Shown here piece after piece: positions 26,081 to 34,097 of a DNA stretch of 64,000 bases (positions are counted from its first letter, which is position 1; every line of letters begins with the position of its first letter). This DNA is from Oscillospiraceae bacterium (GTDB lineage: Bacteria > Bacillota_A > Clostridia > Oscillospirales > Oscillospiraceae): NCBI GenBank assembly GCA_015067895.1, contig SVLP01000005.1:41059-105058 (forward strand), written 5' to 3'. Position numbers and translations under genes: made by a program. The notes beneath the pieces are model-generated. The model saw nothing but the letters and a program-made list of their open reading frames with translations. It was not told the origin of the DNA and did no database searches.

Positions 26081-26725
26081 ATGGTACAACGCAAAGAGAT
26101 TTCCAAGTCGGTGCTGAAGCGTCTGCCCGGGTATCTGGCATACCTCAAGAATCTGCCAGAGGATGCCCCGGCGCATATCTCTGCCACCGCACTGGCCGGT
26201 GCGCTCGGAATGGGGGAGGTGCAGGTTCGCAAGGATCTGGCACTGGTTTCCGACGGCGGCCGCCCAAAGATCGGCTACCTGCGCTCCGCTCTGGTGGAGG
26301 ACATCGAGCAGTTTTTGGGTTATGACAATACCACCGACGCTATCATCGTCGGTGCGGGCAAGCTGGGCTGTGCGCTGCTTGGCTACGATGGCTTCGCGGA
26401 ATACGGTCTGAACATCGTGGCGGCCTTTGACCGCACACCCCATGTGGATGATTCCGGCAAGCCGGTCTATCCCATGGAGAAGCTCCAGAGCTTCTGCAAG
26501 CGCAACAAGATCCTCATGGGTATCATCACCGTCCCAGCGCCCCACGCCCAGGAGGTGGCGAACCTGATGATCGAGTGCGGCATCAAGGCCATCTGGAACT
26601 TTGCCGCCGTCCATCTGGACGCGCCCGCCAATATCCTGATCCAGAATCAGAACATGGCAACCAACCTTGCGGTGCTGAGCATGCACCTGCAGGCCCAGAT
26701 GAAACCCAAAAAGGATAAGGAATGA
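26081..26725 (+). CDS. rex: Redox-sensing transcriptional repressor Rex
   Basis: 214 aa. N-terminal winged helix (SKSVLKRLPGYLAYLKNL, then EVQVRKDLALVSDGGRPKIGY) and a Rossmann domain for NADH with IIVGAGKLGCALL. Rex senses the NADH/NAD+ ratio and represses fermentation and respiration genes in Gram-positives. It starts at ATG 26081; longer in-frame starts run into sigE and are rejected. Own promoter and terminator. Confidence 0.95.
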   Translation: MVQRKEISKSVLKRLPGYLAYLKNLPEDAPAHISATALAGALGMGEVQVRKDLALVSDGGRPKIGYLRSALVEDIEQFLGYDNTTDAIIVGAGKLGCALLGYDGFAEYGLNIVAAFDRTPHVDDSGKPVYPMEKLQSFCKRNKILMGIITVPAPHAQEVANLMIECGIKAIWNFAAVHLDAPANILIQNQNMATNLAVLSMHLQAQMKPKKDKE

Positions 26726-26730
26726 CACGA

Positions 26731-26760
26731 ACGCCGCAGCGATTGCTGCGGCGTTTTGCT
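26731..26760 (+). terminator. Terminator after rex
   Basis: ACGCCGCAGC stem, GATT loop, TTTTGCTT tail. Confidence 0.85.
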
Positions 26761-26770
26761 TAAAAAAGTT

Positions 26771-26806
26771 ATGAAAAACCCGCCGTTCCAGAGCCGGAAC
26801 GGCGGG
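26771..26806 (-). terminator. Terminator after gltX
   Basis: Minus-strand CCCGCCGTTCC stem, six-base loop, TTTTTC tail. Confidence 0.85.
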
Positions 26807-26816
26807 ATCGTTTCTG

Positions 26817-28454
26817 TTAGAGGGAAGCCAGAACCTTCTTCACGCGCTCGCAGGTACGCTCATAGCCCAGGATCCGGGTCACGGTGTACAGGTCGGGGGA
26901 ATTGGTCTTGCCGGTGATGGCCTGGCGGAGGATGGTGGAGACGTCGGCCACGGTGCCCTTGTAGGCATCGGGATTGGCCTTGTAAGCCTTCATGTCGGTG
27001 GTAAAGCCGATCTCCTCGGTGATGGCCTTGACCTTGCCGAACCAGCCATTGGAATCGTCGGCGAAGTCATAGACAGCCAGGTACTTCTCCAGGACGGTCT
27101 TGACCAGCGCGGCGTCGTAGGTATACTCGGGAGCGCTCAGCAGCTCGTCGTAGAAGAAGCCCATGTAATCCTTGGCGTCCTTCCAGGTGGCCAGATCCTT
27201 GCGGGGCTTCTTGCCGCCGCGGCCGATGGCCAGGATGGACTTGGTGTAGTCGGCATCACGGCTCAGCAGCTTGGCAAACTCGCCATCGAACTCCTCGGCC
27301 CACTCCAGCAGCAGGTCGTAGGCGGTCTCGGCAGTCAGACGGGAGATGACATTCTTGCTGACGTCCACCAGCTTGGCGTAGTCGAAGAGGGAACCGGCGG
27401 GGTTCAGCTTCTTGGGGCTGAACTTGAAGGTCTCGATGTCGGCATCGGGGTTGGCTCTGCGCCAGTCCTCGAAATTGGAGTTCAGGACAGTCATCAGATA
27501 CTCCCGCATGGCCTGGACGGGGAAACCCTCGCCCTTGTAGTAGGTCAGTGCCAGCTCGGGATCCTTGCGCTTGGAGAGCTTGCGCTTGGAGTTGCCGTCC
27601 ATCTTCATCAGCGGTCCGATGTGGACGTACTTGGGCAGCTTGAAGCCCAGGGCCTTGAACAGCTGGATGTGGAAGGGCAGGGAGGGCAGCCACTCGTCGC
27701 CGCGGACGACATGGGTGGTGTGCATCAGCTCGTCGTCGATGGCGTGGGCGAAATGGTAGGTGGGGATGCCGTCGGACTTCAGCAGAACGTTGTCCACATC
27801 GTTCTCGGTGATGGTCAGCTTGCCCTTGACGAGGTCGTCGAACTTGAACTGGTTGGCGATGGAGCCCTCGGAGCGGAAGCGGAGCACCCAGGGGTTGCCG
27901 GCCTCGATCTGGGCCTTGATCTCCTCGATGCTGCGGTCGCGCCAGATAGCGTACTTGCCGTAGTAGCCAAAGTTCTCCTTATTGGCCTCCTGCTGCTCGC
28001 GCATGGCGGTCAGCTCCTCCTCGGTGCAGAAGCAGGGATAGGCCTTGCCCTCGGATACCAGTTTCTTGGCGAAGACATGGTAGATGGAGGCTCGCTGACG
28101 CTGGCGGTAGGGGCCATAATTGCCGTTGTCACCGTCGATGGTGGCGCCTTCATCGAAGTTGATGTTGTAGTGGCGCAGGGAGTTGATGAGAACCTCCACA
28201 GCGCCGGGCACCTCGCGCTTGGCATCGGTGTCCTCCACACGCAGGAACAGCACACCGCCGGACTGGTGAGCCATGCGCTCGGAGATCATGCCCTGCACCA
28301 GGTTGCCCAGATGGACAAAGCCGGTGGGGGAGGGGGCCATGCGGGTGACGACGGCACCCTCGGGAACATCACGCTTGGGGAACCGGGCGTGGACTTCCTC
28401 GGGAGTCTCGGTGACATTGGGGAAGAGCAGCTCGGCAAGAGCAGTATAATCCAT
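26817..28454 (-). CDS. gltX: Glutamyl-tRNA synthetase
   Basis: 545 aa from the ATG at 28454, preceded by GAGG; an in-frame ATG at 28475 lacks an RBS. Class I synthetase: RMAPSPTGFVHLGN holds the HIGH motif, and KRKLSKRKDPELAL the KMSKS motif. The sequence belongs to the clostridial-type GluRS (nondiscriminating status cannot be judged). Monocistronic with consensus promoter. Confidence 0.95.
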   Translation of the reverse strand: MDYTALAELLFPNVTETPEEVHARFPKRDVPEGAVVTRMAPSPTGFVHLGNLVQGMISERMAHQSGGVLFLRVEDTDAKREVPGAVEVLINSLRHYNINFDEGATIDGDNGNYGPYRQRQRASIYHVFAKKLVSEGKAYPCFCTEEELTAMREQQEANKENFGYYGKYAIWRDRSIEEIKAQIEAGNPWVLRFRSEGSIANQFKFDDLVKGKLTITENDVDNVLLKSDGIPTYHFAHAIDDELMHTTHVVRGDEWLPSLPFHIQLFKALGFKLPKYVHIGPLMKMDGNSKRKLSKRKDPELALTYYKGEGFPVQAMREYLMTVLNSNFEDWRRANPDADIETFKFSPKKLNPAGSLFDYAKLVDVSKNVISRLTAETAYDLLLEWAEEFDGEFAKLLSRDADYTKSILAIGRGGKKPRKDLATWKDAKDYMGFFYDELLSAPEYTYDAALVKTVLEKYLAVYDFADDSNGWFGKVKAITEEIGFTTDMKAYKANPDAYKGTVADVSTILRQAITGKTNSPDLYTVTRILGYERTCERVKKVLASL

Positions 28455-28488
28455 AGTAAAATACCTCGGTTTCATAATTTATCAATTT

Positions 28489-28517
28489 ACTATAGCATTT
28501 GCCGGTGGAATTGTCAA
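28489..28517 (-). promoter_or_regulatory. Promoter of gltX
   Basis: Minus strand TTGACA, 17 nt, TATAGT. Confidence 0.75.
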
Positions 28518-28577
28518 TTTCCTTGTTGGTTGAAATCGAAATCCCTTGTCAAATCCATAAAATCATCTTGTTATTTT

Positions 28578-28631
28578 TTGACGAATGTGCTAAGATATCT
28601 AAATAGTAATATCCACCCGTGTACCCACGGG
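28578..28631 (+). promoter_or_regulatory. Probable promoter and short leader hairpin of trpS
   Basis: TTGACG (28578-28583) with an AT-rich -10 (TAAATA 28600-28605), then CCCGTG-TACC-CACGGG (28616-28631). No T-box architecture is visible. Confidence 0.45.
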
Positions 28632-28650
28632 GGAAAAGAGGTTTTACACT

Positions 28651-29661
28651 ATGGAAGAAATCAAGCAGCAGAAAAAGCGTATGCTCTCCGGCATCCAGCC
28701 CAGCGGCGACCTGCACCTGGGCAACTACCTGGGTGCCATCAAGAACTGGGGAGCCCGTTCCGATAATTACGAGTGCTTCTACTTCATGGCAGACCTGCAC
28801 ACCATCACCGTCCGCCAGACCCCTGCCGATCTGCGCCGCCGCACCCTGGAGCAGCTGGCCCAGTACATCGCCTGCGGCCTGAATCCCGAGAAGAACACCC
28901 TCTTCGTCCAGTCCCATGTCCACCAGCATGCGGAGCTGGGCTGGGTGCTCCAGTGCTACACCATGTTCGGTGAGCTCAGCCGCATGACCCAGTTCAAGGA
29001 CAAGTCCGCCAAGCATGCCGAGAACGTCAACGGCGGTCTGTTTTCGTACCCCAGCCTGATGGCTGCCGATATCCTGCTGTATCAGCCCGACCTGGTGCCC
29101 GTCGGTCACGATCAGAAGCAGCACTGCGAGCTGACCCGGGATGTGGCCCAGCGCTTCAACGGTATCTACGGCGATGTGTTCAAGGTGCCCGAGCCCTACA
29201 TCCCCGAAAAGGGTGCCCGGATCATGAGCCTGAACGCCCCCGAGAGCAAGATGTCCAAGTCCCTGCCCGAGGGCTGCGTGTTCCTGATGGAGCGTCCCGA
29301 GGATATCCAGCGCAAGTTCAAGCGGGCCATCACCGACTCCGACACCGAGAACTGTGTCCGCTTCGATCCCGAGAACAAGCCCGGCGTTTCCAACCTCATG
29401 AGCATCTATGCCGCTACCACCGGCAAGACCTTCGAGGAGATCGAGCACGAGTTTGAGGGAATGGGCTACGGCAAATTCAAGCCCGCCGTGGGCGAGGCCG
29501 TCATCGAGACCCTGCGTCCCATCCGGGAGGAGACTCAAGCCCTTCTGAAGGACAAGGCCTATCTGGAGTCTGTCTACCGGGACGGTGCCCAGAAGGCCAG
29601 CTACGTGGCCGAGAAGACCCTGCGCAAGGTCTACAAGAAGGTCGGCTTCCTGGCCCGGTAA
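28651..29661 (+). CDS. trpS: Tryptophanyl-tRNA synthetase
   Basis: 336 aa, class I synthetase. SGIQPSGDLHLGNYLGA contains the HIGH-like motif, SKMSKSLPEG the KMSKS loop, and HVHQHAELGWVLQC the typical TrpRS core. Length is normal. Followed after 18 nt by tagO, possibly co-transcribed. Confidence 0.97.
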   Translation: MEEIKQQKKRMLSGIQPSGDLHLGNYLGAIKNWGARSDNYECFYFMADLHTITVRQTPADLRRRTLEQLAQYIACGLNPEKNTLFVQSHVHQHAELGWVLQCYTMFGELSRMTQFKDKSAKHAENVNGGLFSYPSLMAADILLYQPDLVPVGHDQKQHCELTRDVAQRFNGIYGDVFKVPEPYIPEKGARIMSLNAPESKMSKSLPEGCVFLMERPEDIQRKFKRAITDSDTENCVRFDPENKPGVSNLMSIYAATTGKTFEEIEHEFEGMGYGKFKPAVGEAVIETLRPIREETQALLKDKAYLESVYRDGAQKASYVAEKTLRKVYKKVGFLAR

Positions 29662-29679
29662 TTTTCTGAGGTAACTGCT

Positions 29680-30768
29680 ATGAATACGTTGCTTGCACTA
29701 CCCTTTTTGCAGCGGGTGCTGCTGGCGTTGGGTGTAGCCGCCCTGATCTCCTATCTCGCGACCCCCTACGTCAAGAAGCTGGCCTTCAAGATCGGCGCGG
29801 TGGACGTGCCCAAGGATAACCGACGGATGCACAAGCATCCGATCCCCCGGCTGGGCGGTCTGGCCATCGTCATCGCCTTCCTGCTGTGCACCTTCCTCTT
29901 CGTCAAGCTGGAAAAACAGATGCAGGGCATCCTGCTGGGCGCCATCATCATTCTAGTGGTGGGTGTCCTGGACGACTGTCTGGCCCTGCCCGCGCTGCCC
30001 AAGTTCTTCGCCCAGATCGCCGCCGCCACCATCGTGGTGCTGGGCGGCTGCGAGATCCGCTACGTGACCAATCCCTTCTCTCCGGTGCCCATCGACCTGG
30101 GCTTCCTGGCGGGCCCTGTCACCGTGTTCTGGATCGTGCTGATGACCAACGCCGTCAACTTCATTGACGGCCTGGACGGTCTGGCCGTGGGCGTCAGCGG
30201 CATCTCCACCGCCACCATGTTGGTCATCGCCCTCCTGCTGGGCGAGGAGAGCGTGGCGGTGATCCTGGCGGCTCTGCTGGGTGCCTGCCTGGGCTTCATC
30301 CCCTACAACTTCAATCCCGCCCAGATCTTCATGGGCGACACCGGCTCCACCTTCCTGGGCTTCGTCCTGGCCTCCATCTCCGTCCAGGGCCTGTTCAAGA
30401 TGTACGCGGTGATCTCCTTCATGGTGCCCTTCCTGATCCTGGGTGTGCCCTTCTTTGATGTGACCTTTGCGGTCATCCGCCGTCTGGCGAAGGGGCAGAA
30501 CCCCATGACCGCCGACCGGGGCCACATCCACCACCGGCTCATCGACATGGGCCTGAGCCAGAAGCAGAGCGTTGCCATCGTGTACATGCTCACGGGTGTG
30601 CTGGGCCTGGCCGCCGTGCTGCTGGCCAACACCACCGAGACCAAGGCCTTCATCCTGTTCGCCGCCGTGTTCGTGGTGGCGGTGCTGGGCTTCGCGGTCA
30701 TCTTCGGGCCCCACCACAGACCTCACCAGAATGAAAATAAGAAAGACGAGGAGCAGAAAAATGGATAA
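29680..30768 (+). CDS. tagO: Undecaprenyl-phosphate GlcNAc-1-phosphate transferase (TagO/WecA type)
   Basis: 362 aa, about ten TM helices, MraY/WecA family. Motifs: PKDNRRMHKHPIPRLGG, VGVLDDCLALPALPKFF (Asp-Asp), NAVNFIDGLDGLAVG, and DRGHIHHRLIDMG near the C-terminus. It makes the first lipid-linked GlcNAc of teichoic acid or secondary wall polymers, which would be the ligand for SLH proteins in this window (inference). Its end overlaps wecB by 8 nt. Confidence 0.93.
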   Translation: MNTLLALPFLQRVLLALGVAALISYLATPYVKKLAFKIGAVDVPKDNRRMHKHPIPRLGGLAIVIAFLLCTFLFVKLEKQMQGILLGAIIILVVGVLDDCLALPALPKFFAQIAAATIVVLGGCEIRYVTNPFSPVPIDLGFLAGPVTVFWIVLMTNAVNFIDGLDGLAVGVSGISTATMLVIALLLGEESVAVILAALLGACLGFIPYNFNPAQIFMGDTGSTFLGFVLASISVQGLFKMYAVISFMVPFLILGVPFFDVTFAVIRRLAKGQNPMTADRGHIHHRLIDMGLSQKQSVAIVYMLTGVLGLAAVLLANTTETKAFILFAAVFVVAVLGFAVIFGPHHRPHQNENKKDEEQKNG

Positions 30769-31906
30769 GATCAGAGTCCTTTCCGTCTTCGGCACCCGGC
30801 CCGAGGCCATCAAGATGGCGCCCCTGGTCATGGAGCTGGCAAAGCGTCCCGAATTCGTCAGCATGTGCTGTCTGACCGGCCAGCACCGCCAGATGCTGGA
30901 CTCCGTCATGGAGATCTTCCAGCTGAAGGCCGAGTACGACCTGGACATCATGGAGAAGCAGCAGACCCTGTCCACCATCACCACCAAGACCATCCTGGGC
31001 ATGGATCGGGTGCTGGAGGAGGCTAAGCCCGACCTGGTTCTGGTGCATGGCGACACCTCCACCACCTTCGCAGGTGCCCTGGCGGCCTTCTATCATAAGG
31101 TCGCTGTCGGTCACGTGGAGGCGGGTCTGCGTACCTACGATATGTATTCCCCCTTCCCCGAGGAGATGAACCGCACCCTGGTTGGCGACATCGCCCGGCT
31201 GCACTTCAGCCCCACCGTGTCCAACGCAGAGAACCTGCGCAGGGAAGCCGTCCAGGGCGAGATCTTCATCACCGGCAACACCGTCATCGATGCCATGAAG
31301 ACCACCGTCCGGCCCGACTTCGTCTTCGCCAACCCCGAGCTCAACGCCATGGACTTTAATAAGCGGGTCATCACCCTGACCTGCCACCGCCGGGAAAACT
31401 ACGGCCAGCCCATGGAGGACATCATGTCCGCTGTCCGCGAGATCGTGGAGAAGTACGAGGACATCGAGGTGGTCTATCCCGTCCACCTGAGCCCCGTTGT
31501 CCAGGAGTGCGCCAAGCGCAATCTGGGTGACCTGAAGCGGGTGCACCTGATCGAGCCCCTGGACGTGGAGCAGATGCACAATCTGATGGCCCGTTCCTTC
31601 TTCATCATGACCGACTCCGGCGGACTCCAGGAGGAGGCCCCCGCCATGGGCAAGCCCGTCCTGGTGCTGCGCAGGGAGACCGAGCGGCCCGAGGCCATCG
31701 CCGCCGGCACCGTCAAGCTGGCGGGCGTGGACAAGGCGGAGATCATCCGTCTGGCATCCCAGCTTCTGGAGGACGAGAGCGTCTACCAGGGCATGGCAAA
31801 GGCCGTCAACCCCTACGGCGACGGCACCGCCTGCGAACGGATCGCGGAGGCCATCAAGTGGCACTTCGGCCTCCGGGAGGATCGCCCCGAGGATTTCCAG
31901 GTTTGA
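30761..31906 (+). CDS. wecB: UDP-N-acetylglucosamine 2-epimerase (non-hydrolysing)
   Basis: 381 aa from ATG 30761. Interconverts UDP-GlcNAc and UDP-ManNAc. Motifs: SVFGTRPEAIKMAPLV at the N-terminus, LVHGDTSTTFAGALAAF, GHVEAGLRTYD, PFPEEMNR, and the C-terminal DSGGLQEEAPAMGKPVLVLR. Coupled to tagO, consistent with a ManNAc-containing wall polymer. Confidence 0.95.
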   Translation: MDKIRVLSVFGTRPEAIKMAPLVMELAKRPEFVSMCCLTGQHRQMLDSVMEIFQLKAEYDLDIMEKQQTLSTITTKTILGMDRVLEEAKPDLVLVHGDTSTTFAGALAAFYHKVAVGHVEAGLRTYDMYSPFPEEMNRTLVGDIARLHFSPTVSNAENLRREAVQGEIFITGNTVIDAMKTTVRPDFVFANPELNAMDFNKRVITLTCHRRENYGQPMEDIMSAVREIVEKYEDIEVVYPVHLSPVVQECAKRNLGDLKRVHLIEPLDVEQMHNLMARSFFIMTDSGGLQEEAPAMGKPVLVLRRETERPEAIAAGTVKLAGVDKAEIIRLASQLLEDESVYQGMAKAVNPYGDGTACERIAEAIKWHFGLREDRPEDFQV

Positions 31907-31916
31907 CAGACATATA

Positions 31917-31944
31917 AGCGGCAGGCTCCGGCCTGCCGCTTTTT
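31917..31944 (+). terminator. Terminator after wecB (duplicate A)
   Basis: AGCGGCAGGC-TCCG-GCCTGCCGCT then TTTT; identical hairpin recurs at 32581. Confidence 0.9.
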
Positions 31945-31962
31945 GAAAGAGGAGGATGGAAT

Positions 31963-32580
31963 GTGCATCGAACTGCGGTCTGTAAATTTCTGATCGGTAC
32001 TGCTGCGGTCTGGGGTGTGGTGGTGAAATGCGGTCTGCTGACCGCTGACCCGCAGCTTTGGCTGCTGAGCTATTTCACGATCCTGACGAACCTGCTGACC
32101 GGTATCTGGTTTCTTCTGGAAGGGAGCGTCCTTGCACGCGGGAAGAAAAGGAAGATGCGGCAGATGAAGGGTGCGGTACTGCTGTGTAATCTCCTGACGG
32201 GATGCGTGTATTATCTGGTTCTGCATCCGGGTACCTTAAGCCCTGGGGCAATCCTGACCATCAACGGGCTTCAGCATTTCGTGATCCCCCTCGCTGTCCT
32301 GCTGGACTGGATCCTGCTGGAGCCGAGGGGAACGTACCGCTGGTGGTCACCGGTTCTATGGAGCCTGGTTCCGCTGTGCTATGTGCTCTTGATCGAGACG
32401 GCTGTCCCGGCAGGACTGTGCATCGGCAGATTTCGAATCGGATATCCCTATTTCTTTCTGGATCCGGGAAGTGTTGGCGTGTCTGGTGTGATCCGTTACA
32501 CCATCGGTCTTGGTGCGGCTTGGCTGGCTGCAGGTTACCTTCTTGTCTGGTTCGACAGACTTCTGGTGAAAAGGAAATGA
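31963..32580 (+). CDS. Pr6Pr family membrane protein
   Basis: 205 aa from GTG 31963 (RBS GAGGAGGA). Six or seven TM helices. FTILTNLLTG, then GLQHFVIPLAVLLDWILLEP and IGYPYFFLDPG match the Pr6Pr/FAR-17a-like membrane family, of uncertain function. The gene sits between two identical terminators, which suggests insertion or duplication of this unit. Confidence 0.85.
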   Translation: MHRTAVCKFLIGTAAVWGVVVKCGLLTADPQLWLLSYFTILTNLLTGIWFLLEGSVLARGKKRKMRQMKGAVLLCNLLTGCVYYLVLHPGTLSPGAILTINGLQHFVIPLAVLLDWILLEPRGTYRWWSPVLWSLVPLCYVLLIETAVPAGLCIGRFRIGYPYFFLDPGSVGVSGVIRYTIGLGAAWLAAGYLLVWFDRLLVKRK

Positions 32581-32607
32581 AGCGGCAGGCTCCGGCCTGC
32601 CGCTTTT
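32581..32607 (+). terminator. Terminator after Pr6Pr gene (duplicate B)
   Basis: Same 24-nt hairpin as at 31917, followed by TTT. Confidence 0.9.
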
Positions 32608-32639
32608 CACATTCTTCAGAATTCTTAAGAGATTAGACC

Positions 32640-32669
32640 TTGCAAGCAGTACCCTCGGCAATGTATAAT
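32640..32669 (+). promoter_or_regulatory. Promoter of the small-membrane-protein operon
   Basis: TTGCAA (32640-32645), 18 nt, TATAAT (32664-32669). Confidence 0.6.
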
Positions 32670-32690
32670 ATTTCCAGAGGAGTGATCGTC

Positions 32691-32945
32691 ATGAACAACG
32701 ACAAGAACAACAAGAAACGCGGCCCCATCCTCTGTGCCGTCGTGGTCATCGCCGTGCTGGGCATCTTCCTGGGCACGATCCTGATGCCCCTCATCAGTGA
32801 GCTGGCCGGAGCCCTGTTTGCCGTGGGCTTCCTGCTGGTATATGGCGGCGTCATCGTGGCCGTGATCGTGGGCGTCATCGTGGCCCTGCGGCAGCGGCTG
32901 GAGGAGATCGACAGCGGTGAGGAAGAGGAAGCGAAGAAATATTGA
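32691..32945 (+). CDS. 84-aa two-TM membrane protein, unknown
   Basis: Starts ATG 32691 after AGAGGAG. A basic N-terminus (MNNDKNNKKRG), two hydrophobic segments (about 13-35 and 40-65) and a charged, Glu-rich tail (RLEEIDSGEEEEAKKY). No family recognised. First gene of an operon with YbjQ-like and methyltransferase genes. Confidence 0.75.
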   Translation: MNNDKNNKKRGPILCAVVVIAVLGIFLGTILMPLISELAGALFAVGFLLVYGGVIVAVIVGVIVALRQRLEEIDSGEEEEAKKY

Positions 32946-32964
32946 AATTATAGGAGGTAGAAGT

Positions 32965-33276
32965 ATGCTGTTAGTCAACATCAACCACATCCCCGGCAAG
33001 GAATTTGAGGTGCTGGGCATGGCAAAGGGCTGCGTCGTCCAGTCCAAGAATTTCGGCAAGGATTTCATGGCGGGCATGAAGACGCTGGTGGGCGGTGAGA
33101 TCAAGGGCTACACCGAGATGCTCATCGAGGCCCGGCAGATCGCCACCAAGCGCATGGTGGACGAGGCCATTGCCCTGGGTGCCGACGCCATTGTCGGCGT
33201 TACCTACGGCTCCTCCGCCGTCATGCAGGGTGCCGCTGAGGTCATCGCCTACGGCACTGCGGTCAAATTCAAGTAA
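32965..33276 (+). CDS. YbjQ/UPF0145 family protein
   Basis: 103 aa from ATG 32965 (RBS AGGAGG). Typical YbjQ sequence: GMAKGCVVQSKN, then GEIKGYTEMLIEARQIATKRM, ALGADAIVGVTYGSS and EVIAYGTAVKF. The family forms pentameric beta barrels with a suggested metal-binding role that is not established. Confidence 0.92.
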   Translation: MLLVNINHIPGKEFEVLGMAKGCVVQSKNFGKDFMAGMKTLVGGEIKGYTEMLIEARQIATKRMVDEAIALGADAIVGVTYGSSAVMQGAAEVIAYGTAVKFK

Positions 33277-33279
33277 GGC

Positions 33280-34062
33280 ATGGATGCCGTCAGCAGGACA
33301 CTGTATATCCCCCTGTACGGAAAGGCTCTGGTGAGCAGGAAGGGGCTCTTTCTGCACGATCCCATGGCAGAGCGGATCTGGGCGGCGGAGGGCTTTTCCC
33401 TGAAGGGAAAGTCCGCTTCCAAATGGCTGGCCTATTACATGGGCATCCGGGCCGCTGTTTTCGACGACTGGGTTCGCTGCAGGATGGACGAGGAGCCGGG
33501 GGCCGTGGTGCTCCACATCGGCTGCGGTCTGGACAGCCGGGCCCAGCGGGTCGGGACGCGGGGACAGAAATGGTACGACCTGGACTTTCCCCAGGTGATC
33601 CGGGAGCGGAAGCGGTACTTTGCCGAATCGGAGGACTACCGGATGCTCTCCGGTGATGCTTTGGAGCGCAAATGGCTGGAAGAGATCCCGGAGCAGGGGA
33701 GCGCCATCGTGGTGATGGAGGGCGTGAGCATGTACCTGCCGCCCGAGGGAATGTCGGCACTGCTTCGGAATCTGGCTGGACATTTTGAACGGGTGCACCT
33801 TCTGATGGACTGCTATACCGTCTTCTCGGCGAAGGCCTCCAGATACAGAAATCCCATCAACGACGTGGGCGTGACCCAGGTCTATGGGATCGACGACCCG
33901 TTGGTGCTCCAGCGGGAGGGCTTCCGGTTCGTGACGGAGCATCCCATGACGCCCCAAAGCTTCATCGATCAGCTGACCGGCATGGAAAGGTCGGTCTTCC
34001 AGAGGCTCTACGCGGGAAAAATGTCAAGGAAGCTCTATCGGCTCTATGAATACCGAACGTAA
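33280..34062 (+). CDS. Class I SAM methyltransferase, LCM/PPM family
   Basis: 260 aa, 3 nt after the YbjQ stop. It resembles leucine carboxyl methyltransferase-like O-methyltransferases: VVLHIGCGLDSRAQRV is the SAM-binding GxGxDxR motif, WYDLDFPQVIRERKRYF follows, and VMEGVSMYL matches their conserved EG-x-x-x-Y-L. Bacterial members methylate small molecules or polyketides; the substrate is unknown. Confidence 0.85.
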   Translation: MDAVSRTLYIPLYGKALVSRKGLFLHDPMAERIWAAEGFSLKGKSASKWLAYYMGIRAAVFDDWVRCRMDEEPGAVVLHIGCGLDSRAQRVGTRGQKWYDLDFPQVIRERKRYFAESEDYRMLSGDALERKWLEEIPEQGSAIVVMEGVSMYLPPEGMSALLRNLAGHFERVHLLMDCYTVFSAKASRYRNPINDVGVTQVYGIDDPLVLQREGFRFVTEHPMTPQSFIDQLTGMERSVFQRLYAGKMSRKLYRLYEYRT

Positions 34063-34094
34063 AAAATGCCAGGCTGCATGCAGCCTGGCATTTT
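34063..34094. terminator. Bidirectional terminator between convergent operons
   Basis: Perfect palindrome ATGCCAGGCTGC-ATGC-type stem flanked by A and T runs on both sides. Confidence 0.9.
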
Positions 34095-34097
34095 GGT

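Noticed and set aside
28551..28650. T-box leader before trpS
   Set aside because: The leader is too short and lacks a T-box sequence and the specifier stem.
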